DNA of 64,000 nucleotides. It comes from Malaya genurostris. Taxonomy: Eukaryota > Arthropoda > Insecta > Diptera > Culicidae. The stretch lies in assembly GCF_030247185.1 (NCBI RefSeq), contig NC_080571.1, positions 67,556,172-67,620,171 on the forward strand. The letters run 5' to 3'. The translations under genes and the position numbers were made by a program. Below the pieces are notes generated by a model, which saw only the letters and a list, made by a program, of their open reading frames with translations, made no database searches and was not told the DNA's origin. Shown here piece after piece: positions 13,214-24,030 of this stretch; the first letter of the stretch is position 1; each line of letters starts with the position of its first letter.

Positions 13214-14830
13214 AACCGGGAGTCGGATCCAAATAATATTCAGGAATTTTTCATGGGACTTTAAGACCTTTCATTTGAATCTAAGTTTGTGAAAATCGGT
13301 TCAGCCATCTCTGAGAAAAGTTAGTGCACATATTTCACAATTTTTTTTGCACATTTTACCCCATAATTCCGGAACCGAAAGTCGGATCCAAATAATATTC
13401 AGGAATTTTATATGGGACCACGAGACTTTTCATTTGAATCTAAGTTTGTGAAAATCGGTTCAGCCATCTCCGAGAAAAGTAAGTTAAAAAAAACGTTACA
13501 TACACACATACGCACATACACACATACATACATTTTGCGTACTCGACGAACTGAGTCGAATGGTATATGACACTCGGCCCTCCGGGCCTCGGTTCAAAAA
13601 TCGGTTTTCACAGTGATTGCATAACCTTTCTATATGAGAAAGGCAAAAATGTAGAACAACATACATAAATTAAAGATTTTCTACTTATCGCGCTCTAATT
13701 CCGAAACAGAAAGTAGGATCTGGATGAAATATTATAGAAATTTTTGAATAACTTCAATACCTTTCGTTCGAGTCTTTGTTAGAGAATATCGGTTAAGCCG
13801 TTTCCGAGAAAATTGAGTGCACATTATTTCCCTAATTTTCACATATTACTCTATAACTCTAGAACCGGAAGCTGGATTCAAATGGTATCCAATGGCAGGC
13901 TACGAGACCATAAGACATTTAATTTGAATCTAAGTTCGTGAAAACCGGTTCAGCCATCTTTTAGCGAATTTAATGCATTTTTTTCTATTTTTGGCGCTTA
14001 TCACCCCATATCTCCGGATCCGAAAGACATATCCGGATGAAATTTGGTAGGGTTATATGGGGTTGTAAGACCTTTCATTTAACTACGCTTGTGAAAATGA
14101 AATGAGCATTTTCTGAAAAAAAAAAAAACGGTTGCACGTTTTAAGTTAATTTTTTTTCACATTTTACCCCGTAGCTCTCGAATCGGAAATTGGATCCAGA
14201 TGAAAATCAATAGCAACCTATGGGACTATAAGGCCTTCAACTTGAATTTTAGTTGAAGAAAATTAGTTGAGCGATCTATGAGCAAAATGAGTGCACTTTT
14301 TCTTCATTTTTTGCACATTTTCCCCCGAAACGGAAGTTCGATATGGGTACAAGTCAAAAGCAGGCTATGGGGACAAAGATTAGATTGAATCTAATGTCGT
14401 TTTCGCTTGACACCAAACCTAACCCAGTTTCTATCCTAACTGCTGTCAAATCGTTTGTTTGAAGCTAGTTTCGAAAATAGTTTCAACATTGTTTAACTCA
14501 AAATCGAGTCAGTTTCGAACCTGGTTTGTATGTCAGGTTTGCTAAGATCCCCGTTGCTAAGTTCAAGACCAACACAGTTTCGTTAAAAGTGTTTGTTTGA
14601 AGAAACTACCCTGGGTCAGTTTCAGTTTTCTCAAGCGAAAGTGACATAAGTTTGTGAAAGTCGATCCATTCAACACCGAGAAAATCAAGGGCACATTTTT
14701 GTTACATGCACACATACACATACAGACAAACACACACAGACATTTGCTCAGTTCCTCGAACTGAGTCGAATGGTATATGACATTCGGCCCTCCTGGATTC
14801 GGGTAAAAAAAGTCATTTTCATTGACTTAA
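13214..14830 (+). repeat. Array of ~150-bp degenerate repeat units
   Basis: Tandem degenerate units built as 'ggaaccgaaagtcggatcc...aggaatttt...atgggac...aagacctttcatttgaatctaagtttgtgaaaatcggttcagccatct..gagaaaa'. The first two (about 13214 and 13373) are nearly identical; later ones (13700, 13860, 14020, 14180, 14330) are more diverged. A CA-rich tract follows (13500-13540 and 14700-14745), then 'cgaactgagtcgaatggtatatgac' and a terminal hairpin 'cctttctatatgagaaagg' (13626-13644). The same units recur at 39180-39760 and, in opposite orientation, at 40140-41000. A MITE is nested inside at 14395-14646. Confidence 0.85.
14395..14646. mobile_element. Harbinger-like MITE, 252 bp, TAA target duplication
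   Basis: Interrupts a repeat unit exactly within the phrase 'gaatctaagtttgtgaaa' that is intact in neighbouring units. TAA on both sides (14392-14394 and 14647-14649). Termini are inverted: left TGTCGTTTTCGCTTGACA, right (complement) TGTCACTTTCGCTTGAGA. No coding capacity. A 3-bp TAA duplication is the TWA type known for PIF/Harbinger elements, so that superfamily is an inference. Confidence 0.75.
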
Positions 14831-15903
14831 AATAGACGAAAATGACAAGAAATTACTGTCACTCTCTGCTTCGCTTGCAAACTATGAGAACGAAGTCCAC
14901 GTCAAGTCAATGACATAAGCGGGACAGCAGTTTCAAAACTGTGTTTTTTATTTCATTCACCCTTTCAGTCATTTGCAGTTTTCAATGAAAATCCCGTAGT
15001 ATGCAGTGTCGATATTCAACCGAAGCTGTGAGAATCTAAAATGACAGAAAAAGGTTTCACAATAACTTTTACCTGTTGGCGCTCGAATTTGTAGTAGTTT
15101 TGGTTTTCAAAGAGATTCTGGGATGTAATTACTTCGATTTGTCGTATTTTAGTCATTTTTTATAGCCAAGCGTCACAGGTTCTCAATACATCGATGAAAG
15201 AATGAGAATTGAAATTCTGCTGATGCTCCCTGAAGACGTTAGTTTGGTTTCGTCTTGTCATAGAGGAAAGAGTGACGTTGGCAGTTATACTCTCTCTTTG
15301 TTTCAATGAGAAACGAGAATACTTCGTCTCTCTTCGTTTGTTCTGGTGTCGGTCATTTACGAATGAGATAGTAAAATATTGAAAATGAGGCTGTTGGATT
15401 GGATTCTTTCATTGAGAATGCGTGACAATTTTAAGCTCTGCTTCTGAGACCGACACATTCGAGTAGCATTTCTACAGTTAATCGAATGTATATTTATTGC
15501 ATTCTGTCATATTTTGAAGTGCTGAAACACGTCACAGCTCACGCAAGCTTACGCGTAGGAACAGGTAATATTGTGTGAGTTGAAAATTCCATTACATGCA
15601 ATGCAATGAAATGAAAACAAATAAAAACTGACAGCGATGGCGACGACTTGAACCAAGAATCACAAAGTTCGTCCGTTAATCGACTGATTCATAGAACCTA
15701 CTCAACCGGTAAATGATGCATATAAATTCATATGGGCTTGCCCTACCACTTCCACTTACCACCACCATTTACTGCCACGTACTGGAGCCGACCCCTTTGG
15801 GAATGACTGCTTTAAACGTTTGCACCTGACCAACACTCCTCTTGCAGCGCAAGTGCAAGTGCACTGTAAGTATTCCATATTTCTATGTGTCGGTTTCGGA
15901 TCA
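14831..15903. other. Intergenic, nothing firmly identified
   Basis: No gene, RNA or element recognised. 15841-15875 has a splice-acceptor-like 'cctcttgcag', 18 bases, then a consensus donor GTAAGTAT; see findings, support is weak. Confidence 0.35.
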
Positions 15904-16288
15904 GGGTCATTTCGCCGAAAGCCATTACGTCGAAAGAGTTATTTCGCCGAATCCTGAAATCGTCTTAAAATCGGAATTAGAATTGATTTAAAATAAAGTC
16001 AACTGAGAGATGATAGCGTTAACGCCCGTTTTGTTGACCTACAATTGTACTTCTTGAATAAAGATTGATTCATGAACCTCAGAACGGAGTTCCCAAGAAA
16101 ATTGGTTGACTATTAGCTACTAAGCATCAACGCAATTGGTTAGATGTATCTCCCAGGCAAATGTATGTGGTATTTTCCGTTTATTAAGTGAAATTGAAAA
16201 AATATCGAATGTGGCAACGCCACGACTTTCGGCAAAATGGCATTCGGCGAAACGACTTTCGGCGAAATGGATTTTAGCGAAATGACCC
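15904..16288. mobile_element. MITE-like element with TTTCGCCGAA-rich ends
   Basis: Left end GGGTCATTTCGCCGAAAG (15904-15921) and right end (complement) GGGTCATTTCGCTAAAATCC (16269-16288) are inverted. Both ends continue with several iterations of 'tttcgccgaa' (15908, 15948; 16220-16275 in complement). About 385 bp, no coding capacity, no clear target duplication. The 40-bp central open frames are not genes. Confidence 0.65.
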
Positions 16289-17059
16289 GCTTCCGGCGGT
16301 TTCGCACGATACGTTTTGTGCGATGATTGGTGCAATTCATGTGTTTGTAATATTGCACGCCTTGTTTTGGCACTGAATTTTACTTGAATGCTTGTTCATA
16401 CCAAACATTTTGAAAACTTCAACTTGGAGTTATTTTTGGATATTTTATCATAAATTGCTGAAAATATTGCCGATGGTATGGAGAACAAACTATGTTGTTG
16501 TCTTAAATACAACACGAGATATTCACGATTAAGTTCTACACATTCTTGTACAGGGTAAATTTTGAAAAATGCGCCCCATGGGAATTTCCAACGTAACGCA
16601 ACATGTTTGGTATGTAGTGTCATTTAGCAGGAACCAGAAGTTTTGGACGAAGTGTACCAAGCGTAAAAAAACATCATTGATGGAGCATGTAAGATTTACC
16701 ATGTGAGTGGCGATTATGAATCTTAATAACATGGTGGAATGAATTGGCAAAAGATTAACCGACCGCGAGGCCACTTCAAAAAGTGCGGTAATCCAGATGA
16801 GCGTGCCAATCCCCAAGTGCTCCACAAATCCCGACGAGAGAGCTTTCATCAACGCAATGCATCTTACTCATCACGTCGTCGTCGGAATACATCGCGTTCA
16901 TTTTCGTTTTTTTATTCATATCTAATCGATGTAGACGACCGCAAGAGTTTATCGATAAGAGTTTAGCGATAATTTGAACAATCATCTTTATTACCATTGA
17001 CCGAAAATTTGGTAACTTGTTACGTGAATGCCATATAAGTGCCGTATAGTTGCACGGCC
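16289..17059. other. Intergenic upstream of protease 2
   Basis: No gene or repeat recognised; probably contains the proximal regulatory region of protease 2. Confidence 0.4.
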
Positions 17060-17066
17060 TATAAAG
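17060..17066 (+). promoter_or_regulatory. TATA box of protease 2
   Basis: TATAAAG, 51 bp before the ATG at 17117; 'tcattt' near 17089 is a possible initiator at about +30. Confidence 0.75.
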
Positions 17067-17116
17067 AGCAATACGCACGGTAATAGTCCTCATTTGGTCG
17101 TCCGGAACTAATCAGG

Positions 17117-18137
17117 ATGAAGGTGTTTGTGGTGTTAGCTTTGTGCCTGGTGGCAGTGTCTGCCGGTCCAGAAGAGGACCTTTGGTTGCAATACAACAAA
17201 CGTATGCCGGGTCCGTACTACACAATGGAACCGATCGAGCGACCTCCGGTCAATGGTCGTATTGTTGGAGGTGTCGATGCGGAAATCGAAAATTTCCCGT
17301 ACCAGCTGTCGCTGCGTCGTTCCGGATCTCACAGCTGTGGTGCGTCAGTTCTCAACGATCGATGGGCTCTGTCGGCTGCTCATTGCACTTATCCCACTCC
17401 TGATTTGGACATCGTATGTTTTTCAAAATGTTCTACTGCTCAATGAGTGCTTACTAAACCAAGATTCACGTAATTTTCAGATAACATTACGTGCAGGTTC
17501 CAGCGATCGTTTGGAGGGCGGTACTCTGTTCAGTGTTGATCAGATCGTAAATCACCCGGACTACGATGATTGGAATTTGAGAAATGATGTTTCACTGTTG
17601 CACAGTACTGCTGACTTCCAAGGTGCTAACATTGCTCCGATTACCCTGGTTCCAGCGGAAACCGATTACCCAGCAGGTACCCGCGCTGTTCTGTCTGGAT
17701 GGGGTCTGACGGTGAGAAATGTGTACACGAAAATCGAAATAACTAATTGACAAACTGTGAATTCATTACATGTTTAGAGTGTACCCGGCTCTCTACCGGT
17801 CATACTGCAGATGGTTGATATTCCTGTTGTTGGCCAGGACAGTTGTGAAGCAGGATGGCCCAGTGGATGGGTTTCTGATGAGTGAGTTTTTCGTAGAGTA
17901 AAGGACGCCGCTAGTGTGCAAATTTTAAACAATTTTTCTTCCAGTATGATATGTGCTAGTGAACCGGGTCGTGATGCTTGCAACGGTGACAGTGGCGGTC
18001 CGCTTGTTACTGGAGGTCGCCAGATCGGTATTGTATCCTGGGGTGCCAGTAACTGCCTAGGCAATGAACCAGGCGTTTATGCTCGCGTTGCTTTCCCGCT
18101 CATTCGTAACTGGATTACAGAAGTTGCTGGAGTGTGA
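17117..18137 (+). CDS. Trypsin-like serine protease 2, four exons
   Basis: Secreted zymogen of the S1 trypsin family, probably a gut digestive enzyme. Exons 17117-17413, 17481-17711, 17778-17881, 17945-18137 give 274 residues; introns 67, 66 and 63 bp, GT-AG, phases 0, 0 and 2. Signal peptide MKVFVVLALCLVAVSAG, a ~33-residue propeptide, then GR|IVGG. Triad: His in SAAHC, Asp in RNDVSLL, Ser in GDSGGP. The residue six before the Ser is Asp (GRDACNGDSGGP), so the S1 pocket is trypsin-like (Arg/Lys). The cysteine pattern is that of three-disulphide invertebrate trypsins. The second intron, right after SGWGLT, is absent in proteases 1, 3 and 4 but present in 5. A TATA box lies 51 bp upstream and AATAAA 153 bp downstream of the stop. 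Start chosen because the signal peptide begins there and the TATA spacing fits. Confidence 0.95.
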
Positions 18138-18289
18138 TAATCGACTTTATTAGCACTTTCAGTTTAATCGTTATTTTTGCGTTGTAGCTGTTTTCACACT
18201 TGTGTTATTTATGATTTGTTTGAAGAATAGACATTCGCTTGGTATTTCGTGAGAACGAATAGTTTTTCTTGTTTTCCTAAATATCAACA

Positions 18290-18295
18290 AATAAA
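18290..18295 (+). terminator. Polyadenylation signal of protease 2
   Basis: AATAAA 153 bp after the stop codon, in AT-rich sequence; the first such signal downstream. Confidence 0.7.
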
Positions 18296-19328
18296 GCAAT
18301 CTTTAACACCAACAGGTTGACAATCAATGACGTCTTCTGCTATCGTTATAACCAGTTCGAATTTTTAAATGGTACATTTCTCCCATCGAGAACAAGTAAA
18401 AAATTACTTGATCGAGGCCAGCCCTTTTGCACTGATTGTGCATATAAAAAGAGTAAAAAGAGTGGACCTGTTCGAGATTCTTTCTTTGAGTTCAGCGAAC
18501 TGCATATGCCTTCTACATTTACTGATGGGCCGCTGTGTTGATCACAGACCTCTCTTCTTTCTTTCTCATCCATACCATTCTAGCAGTAAAAATCATCACC
18601 ACCACTACTCTGAGATCAACGTTCAAAGCACAGTTGTTTTCCAAGATTGCAACAAGGATTGATTCGATATGAAATGCGAGTCAGTAATAAATAATATATC
18701 GTATAAATAAACTACAAAAATATATACCAGGTTTGATTGTGGTATGTAAATATTTGGAATATTATGAATGTGCTTATAAATATTTAAATCGAAGAAAAAT
18801 GTACCAAAATGTATAAAAAGAATGATTTTAACAAACAAAAGCTTAAATTGAAATACTAGTCATTTTAAGTTACTTTTTTATTATTTATTTCAACTGCCAA
18901 GTTTATATATTCAAAGCACTACAAATATTACCTCTATCTAAAGTTAGTTCATTTTAAACTGTTTTTTTTTATTTTTGATTTTTACTATAAAATTGTTTGT
19001 CAAAAAATTGACAAGTAAAATGTTGGTTAGTTTTATCAAAATATTTATTGAAACAAACTAATCATTCACTGAGAAAAATCGAATATCTGGTTTTGTCGTT
19101 TTCAGCAACAATATTTGCTATACATATTGAACCAAATTTTTTGCTGTCACTATTTTAATAAAATGAATCGTGGCGTGAAGTCCAAACTTTGTACAATTTA
19201 CATATTTTTCTCTGGGTGAACAGTAACAGCTGACGTCGATAGTTTCAAGAGGTTAGACATCTGTCTTTAATATTCAGTTCATATTGCTTCGAGTTATATT
19301 TTAAATCTTGTTTTTCACGGTGTTAATT
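18296..19328. other. Intergenic, nothing recognised
   Basis: AT-rich; small open frames near 18317-18662 have no recognisable domain. No structure I can name. Confidence 0.4.
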
Positions 19329-19848
19329 ATGAGCAATTTTGTGTTTACCAAGCTGCATTTGCGAGATGTTTTAGTTTTCTGTTTTAATTGGAAGAAAAGT
19401 GCAGCTGAGGCGCATCAAATGATTGTGGATGTTTAAGGTGATAATACTCTAGCTGATGAATAATGTAAGGAATGCTTCCGACGTTTCAAGAATGAAGATA
19501 TCAGCGTTGAAGACATGAAGACATCATTGGAAGTGACTCAACCAGCAGCAATTGATGCGACCGGAATATAAGCAAAATAGATGAAAATGTTATTCTCCTG
19601 CATGACAAACGCTCGGCTTGATGTCGCCAAAGTTGTGCAACAATATTGAGAAACGCTCAAGTGGAACATTTTGTCGCATCCGCCGTATTTTCTTGATATT
19701 GCTCCTCCTGGTTACTGGTTTTTTCCGATTGATGCAGCACGATCTGGCTGGTCATCGGCTTCGAACTTGGATCACCTCAAAAGACGAGACATTTTGTCGA
19801 GATGGAATTCGAAAATTTCCTGAGAGGTGGAAAAAGTAGTAACTAGGG
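19329..19848 (+). pseudogene. Mariner transposase pseudogene, heavily degraded
   Basis: Translating + strand pieces gives mariner landmarks in order: MSNFVFTKLHLRDVLVF and WKKSAAEAHQMI (from ATG 19329), then stops and frameshifts, then ETLKWNILSHPPYSLDIAPPGYWFF (about 19640-19725) and SRWNSKIS*EVEK near 19830. The central catalytic block is deleted and the SPD motif has become SLD. The LINE at 19861 inserted just beyond its 3' end. Confidence 0.75.
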
Positions 19849-19850
19849 AT

Positions 19851-19860
19851 GGACAATACT
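19851..19860. repeat. Target-site duplication of the LINE, left copy
   Basis: GGACAATACT immediately before the poly(T) tract; an identical 10-mer lies at 26224-26233. Confidence 0.9.
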
Positions 19861-19955
19861 TTTTTTTTTTTTTTTTTTATTTAGGGACCTTTTTAAACAA
19901 AGTCATTTAGGTCCGTTGAAATTTATAAATACAGTTCGCTTGTACTATTTAGTAC

Positions 19956-22900
19956 TCAAATTTGATCATATAGCTTAATATCTTTGAAGTATTTTATCAC
20001 TGTTTTTGCTCGTTCCTGGTCATCCGCGAGGGCTTCCCGCAGGTTGGGTGACAGTCCTATTTTTTCACGCTGTTCCGTCAGTGCTGCGCAGTCTACGATC
20101 ACATGTTTAACCGATAGTATGCTATTGCACAGTTGACATCGTGGTGTCTCGGTCTTATCCAACAGATAACTATGTGTGAAAAGTGTATGTCCTATACGTA
20201 GTCTTGCCAATTTTACGCTTTCTTGTCTGTTTGTTCCAACTGCTTCCGTAAAAGGTAAAATTGTATTTTTGACTTCGCGAAGTTTGTTGCGTGTTTCTTG
20301 ATTCCAACATTGCTGCCACCTACTCAGTATTCCGTTTTTTATTATCGCTTTAAATTCTTTTAGGTCAATTTGCTTGTTGTCTATGATTTTTGATTTTAGG
20401 GCCTGCTTCGCGTTCTGGTCCGCTGTTTCGTTTCCGGTAATACCAACGTGGCTTGGTACCCAGCACACGATCACTTCTGTACCTTTTCTTCTAGCTTCAG
20501 CATACGATGCTTGGAATTTGTCTTTCCATTTACTATTGGTTTTTTGCTTTTCGAGCGTTGTGAGTACGCTCATCGAGTCTGTACATATTAAATAAGCTCC
20601 AATTCTAGGGTTATTTACAATCCAGGATAGTGCGTCCATGACTGCTAAGCTTTCAGCTGAGTATATGCTACACATGCCGTTAATTCTTTTCTGTATTTTC
20701 AAATCCTCTGATACTACGCTGTAGCCACATCTATCGTGGTTTTTGGAACCATCTGTATAGATGCATTGGTGTATGGGGTACTTCGAACTTTTTAATTTCC
20801 TAAACATAGTGCATAATTCTGCCGGGGTTAGTGGTTGCTGTGTGTTCGTAAAAAGGCTTTTATCTGTTAGTATTTTCGTTTTGAACCAGGGTGCTGTACT
20901 TGGGCATGTGAAGGTAACTAACTCCGGTACAGTTAGGTCGATTTTTTGTAAGGCGTGCTTTCCTCTTGATATGGCTGTGTTGGCTTCTTTGATTATGCGA
21001 GATGCTGTTCCCCAGAGCTCTCCGCTGTCCTCTGTTTCGTCACTGGATGGGTTACTATCGTCGCTCAGATTTCTATCGTTGTCGTTGGGTTCGTCAGTCC
21101 TGCTGTTATGTATAGCGATTCTACGTGCCGCAAAGATGGCGGTTCTTTGCTCAAGTAGGGTTTGTATATTCGGGATTCCACTCTCTGCGTGTAAACTGTC
21201 AATTGGGCTTGTGTGGAATGCTCCTATGATTGTTCTTAATCCAGCGTTGTGAATCGTTTCTAGTCTTCTCAACGATACTTCACTCATACCGGAGATTACA
21301 GGTGCGGCGTATAGTAACTTTTCGAGGACAGTGGCTCGATAAAGTTTAAGCAACGTGTGTCTATCTCCTCCCCAGTTTCTGGTTGCCACACTTCGTAAGA
21401 ATTGGATTCTCTGTTGACAGTTGGCTCTAATTTCTTCTGCGTGTTTCCGGAATTGAAGACACTGGTCGAAAATAACTCCTAGGCATCTGTAGCTATTCTC
21501 TCGGGATATTGGTGTGCCGTTGAGTTGTAGGGAGTTCGGAATTCCCGGTTTGCGAGAGCGCGTGTTTTTGAAGATAACCGTGGCACTTTTTGCTTCCGAT
21601 ATTTTGAATCCAGATTCAGCTTCCCATTTTTCAGTCATGTTCAGAGCATTTTGCAGCCGGGATTCGACCGTCTTGGCGTTCTCTCCGCTAGCGATTAGGA
21701 CGATGTCGTCTGCATATAGCAAGCATAGCACGTCTGGAGGTAGGTATTGCTTGATTGTATCGATAGCTATAAGGAACATTGTTACGCTTAGTACCGATCC
21801 TTGGCAAAGTCCGGTTTCCATAAGTTTTTCATTTGATAGTGTACCATTTGCAAGCACCTTAAACGTTCTGGAACGTAGCATGCTTGCTAGGAATCGTGTC
21901 ATTTCTCCTCCAATATTCCATTCGCTCAATTTCTTCAGGATTAGTCTTCTCCAGGTAGTGTCAAAGGCTTTGTTAACATCTAGGAATACCGCTTGTGCAT
22001 AGTGATTTTTCGACATCGCGTTCCTAATATGCTCCTCCATCATTGCTAGATGGTCGGTAGTGGTTCTACCTTTCCTGAATGCATATTGGTGCTCACTTAG
22101 CAGTTTTTTGTTTTCCAGTAGGTGCATTAGTCTGTTGTTTATCATTCGCTCGAATACTTTGCATAGGCAACTGTTGAGATATATTGGTCGGTAGTTGGGA
22201 GGGTCGGTGCGGCTCCCCTTCCCCTTGAAGATGGGGACTACTGTTGATTTGGTCCACTCTGTGGGAAAAATCGATCCTGACCATAGTCTGTTGTATGCTT
22301 CTAGCAGGCGTCGTTTACAATCCAAAGGTAGATTGCAGATCATCGCATAGTGAATGTCGTCGGGGCCTGGGGACGATCCACGTAATCCTTCGAGTGCTTC
22401 TTCCAATTCTTCTAGTTTGTATGGTTGGTTGTATTCAGCATTTGGTTGATCTGGTATGTTGAGACTGGTTGCTTCGATTAGCTCTTTGCGTTTCAGAAAT
22501 TCTGCTTTATATGAGCTGTTGCTCGATGTTTCTTGGAAGGAGTTTCCCAAGAGTTCTGCTATTTGAGAATCTTCAGTTGCAGTACGTCCGTTCAAAGTTA
22601 TTGCGTGAATGCGTGCACTTTTCCTTTTTCCCTGTAGTTGGCGATATTTGTTCCACAGGTCTTTTATGGGTGTTTGAGCCCTAAAACTGTTTGCCATTTC
22701 TTCCCAGCACTTCTTTTTCGCGTTTGTTACAGCCTCCCTAGCTGATGCTCTGGCGCAACGATATTCTTCGCGTAGTTTTTCCTTTTCCACCTTCCCTGCA
22801 TTCGACATTTTAAGCTTCTTCAATGCTTTTTTTCTCGCCTTTATTTTGTATGCTATTTCTTCGTTCCACCAGTGAACGCACTTTTTTCCTGTGTAGCCTT

Positions 22901-23897
22901 TAGTTTTTCCAATGGATGCTTGGGCGGATTTCAATATTTGTTTAGTGATTTCGTTTATTTGTTCTACAGCATCATCTCTTGTGTCGAATTTTATTATTGA
23001 TTGGTACAATTCCCAGTTGGCACTTTCGATTTTCCATTTGGGGAGGCATTTTTGTTTTGTGATCTCTCCAGGTAGTGTAATGATCGTTGGTATATGGTCA
23101 CTTCCATGGGAGTCGTCGTATGTTGTCCAGTCCAGTGATCCAGCAAGATCAGTTGAGCAGTAGGCTACATCGATGCAAGATAGGGTGCCGGTAGCGTGAT
23201 TTACGTGGGTGGGTTCTCCGGTGTTTAGTACAGTTAGTTCGCACTCTTCCACAAAGTCCATCATGATGTGTCCACGGGCGCTGATGCTGGTCGAGCCCCA
23301 TAGCGGGTGGTGGGCGTTGACGTCACCGACTAGTAGGAGAGGTTTTTCGATTTGCTTAGTTAGATCTGCTAGCTCTTCGCTGGAGATTTCTTCACCGGGT
23401 GGGAGGTACAGATTCATCACGCTTGCGTTGAACGGTGCACCAACTTTTGTGACAAGGACTTCGATGCTCGTGTCAACTTCAATTTGTTCGTAGTCGATTC
23501 CTACTTTGACTGCTGTGAGGACGCCACCGGCTGCTCGTCTTCCACTTCTCCGGTTCCGCTGGACTATATTGTACCCGTTTATTTTGGGGATGTTACGCGG
23601 GGAACACATAGTTTCTTGGAGGCAGATAATCGCAGGATCCTTTTGTTTGATGATAATGTCTAGTTCAGCTTTGCTCGTTTTAAATCCTTGGATGTTCCAA
23701 GAAATAATTGATGGTTGTTCGGTGGATTTTTTTAGCTTTTCGTTGTTATTGCTGGCAGGACGTCCGTGGAACTGTCGGAACACAGGTAGGGTTGTAACGT
23801 CCTCGTCCCCGTCCACTGGATCGTTCTCTCCTTCTGGAAGGAGCGGGGAGGCTACTTTCTCTTCGCTCTGCCCCAACCAATCTGAATTGTACGTCAT
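19956..23897 (-). CDS. LINE ORF2: endonuclease, reverse transcriptase, RNase H
   Basis: 1313 codons, uninterrupted. Residues ~60-280: AP-type endonuclease (ISWNIQGF, LQETMC, GDVNAHHPLWG, SDHIPT). Residues ~540-790: reverse transcriptase (SPGPDDIHYAM, VFLDVNKAFDT, GLCQGSVLSV and the catalytic YADDIVLI). Residues ~1060-1190: RNase H with the Asp-Glu-Asp-Asp set in YTDGSKN, SAESLAVMDA, CTDSMS and GNETADQNAK. C-terminal CX2C-type finger at CQLCNSILSVKHVIVDC. The RLRIGHTLFTHSYL phrase before the finger and the RNase H favour the I clade. It works on the element's own RNA at the target DNA in the nucleus. The first ~60 residues are not conserved and an alternative downstream start is possible. Confidence 0.95.
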   Translation of the reverse strand: MTYNSDWLGQSEEKVASPLLPEGENDPVDGDEDVTTLPVFRQFHGRPASNNNEKLKKSTEQPSIISWNIQGFKTSKAELDIIIKQKDPAIICLQETMCSPRNIPKINGYNIVQRNRRSGRRAAGGVLTAVKVGIDYEQIEVDTSIEVLVTKVGAPFNASVMNLYLPPGEEISSEELADLTKQIEKPLLLVGDVNAHHPLWGSTSISARGHIMMDFVEECELTVLNTGEPTHVNHATGTLSCIDVAYCSTDLAGSLDWTTYDDSHGSDHIPTIITLPGEITKQKCLPKWKIESANWELYQSIIKFDTRDDAVEQINEITKQILKSAQASIGKTKGYTGKKCVHWWNEEIAYKIKARKKALKKLKMSNAGKVEKEKLREEYRCARASAREAVTNAKKKCWEEMANSFRAQTPIKDLWNKYRQLQGKRKSARIHAITLNGRTATEDSQIAELLGNSFQETSSNSSYKAEFLKRKELIEATSLNIPDQPNAEYNQPYKLEELEEALEGLRGSSPGPDDIHYAMICNLPLDCKRRLLEAYNRLWSGSIFPTEWTKSTVVPIFKGKGSRTDPPNYRPIYLNSCLCKVFERMINNRLMHLLENKKLLSEHQYAFRKGRTTTDHLAMMEEHIRNAMSKNHYAQAVFLDVNKAFDTTWRRLILKKLSEWNIGGEMTRFLASMLRSRTFKVLANGTLSNEKLMETGLCQGSVLSVTMFLIAIDTIKQYLPPDVLCLLYADDIVLIASGENAKTVESRLQNALNMTEKWEAESGFKISEAKSATVIFKNTRSRKPGIPNSLQLNGTPISRENSYRCLGVIFDQCLQFRKHAEEIRANCQQRIQFLRSVATRNWGGDRHTLLKLYRATVLEKLLYAAPVISGMSEVSLRRLETIHNAGLRTIIGAFHTSPIDSLHAESGIPNIQTLLEQRTAIFAARRIAIHNSRTDEPNDNDRNLSDDSNPSSDETEDSGELWGTASRIIKEANTAISRGKHALQKIDLTVPELVTFTCPSTAPWFKTKILTDKSLFTNTQQPLTPAELCTMFRKLKSSKYPIHQCIYTDGSKNHDRCGYSVVSEDLKIQKRINGMCSIYSAESLAVMDALSWIVNNPRIGAYLICTDSMSVLTTLEKQKTNSKWKDKFQASYAEARRKGTEVIVCWVPSHVGITGNETADQNAKQALKSKIIDNKQIDLKEFKAIIKNGILSRWQQCWNQETRNKLREVKNTILPFTEAVGTNRQESVKLARLRIGHTLFTHSYLLDKTETPRCQLCNSILSVKHVIVDCAALTEQREKIGLSPNLREALADDQERAKTVIKYFKDIKLYDQI

Positions 23898-24030
23898 ATT
23901 AAGCGCTCTCGGAGGTGTTAGTTGTATATGTAAATTTTGCAGTTCACGTGCAGAGTTTGGGTTTCTGGTACTGGTTTCGTGTTCTTCATCGTATAGGCCG
24001 TCTCGTGTAACATTGAGTTTACTATCCCTT

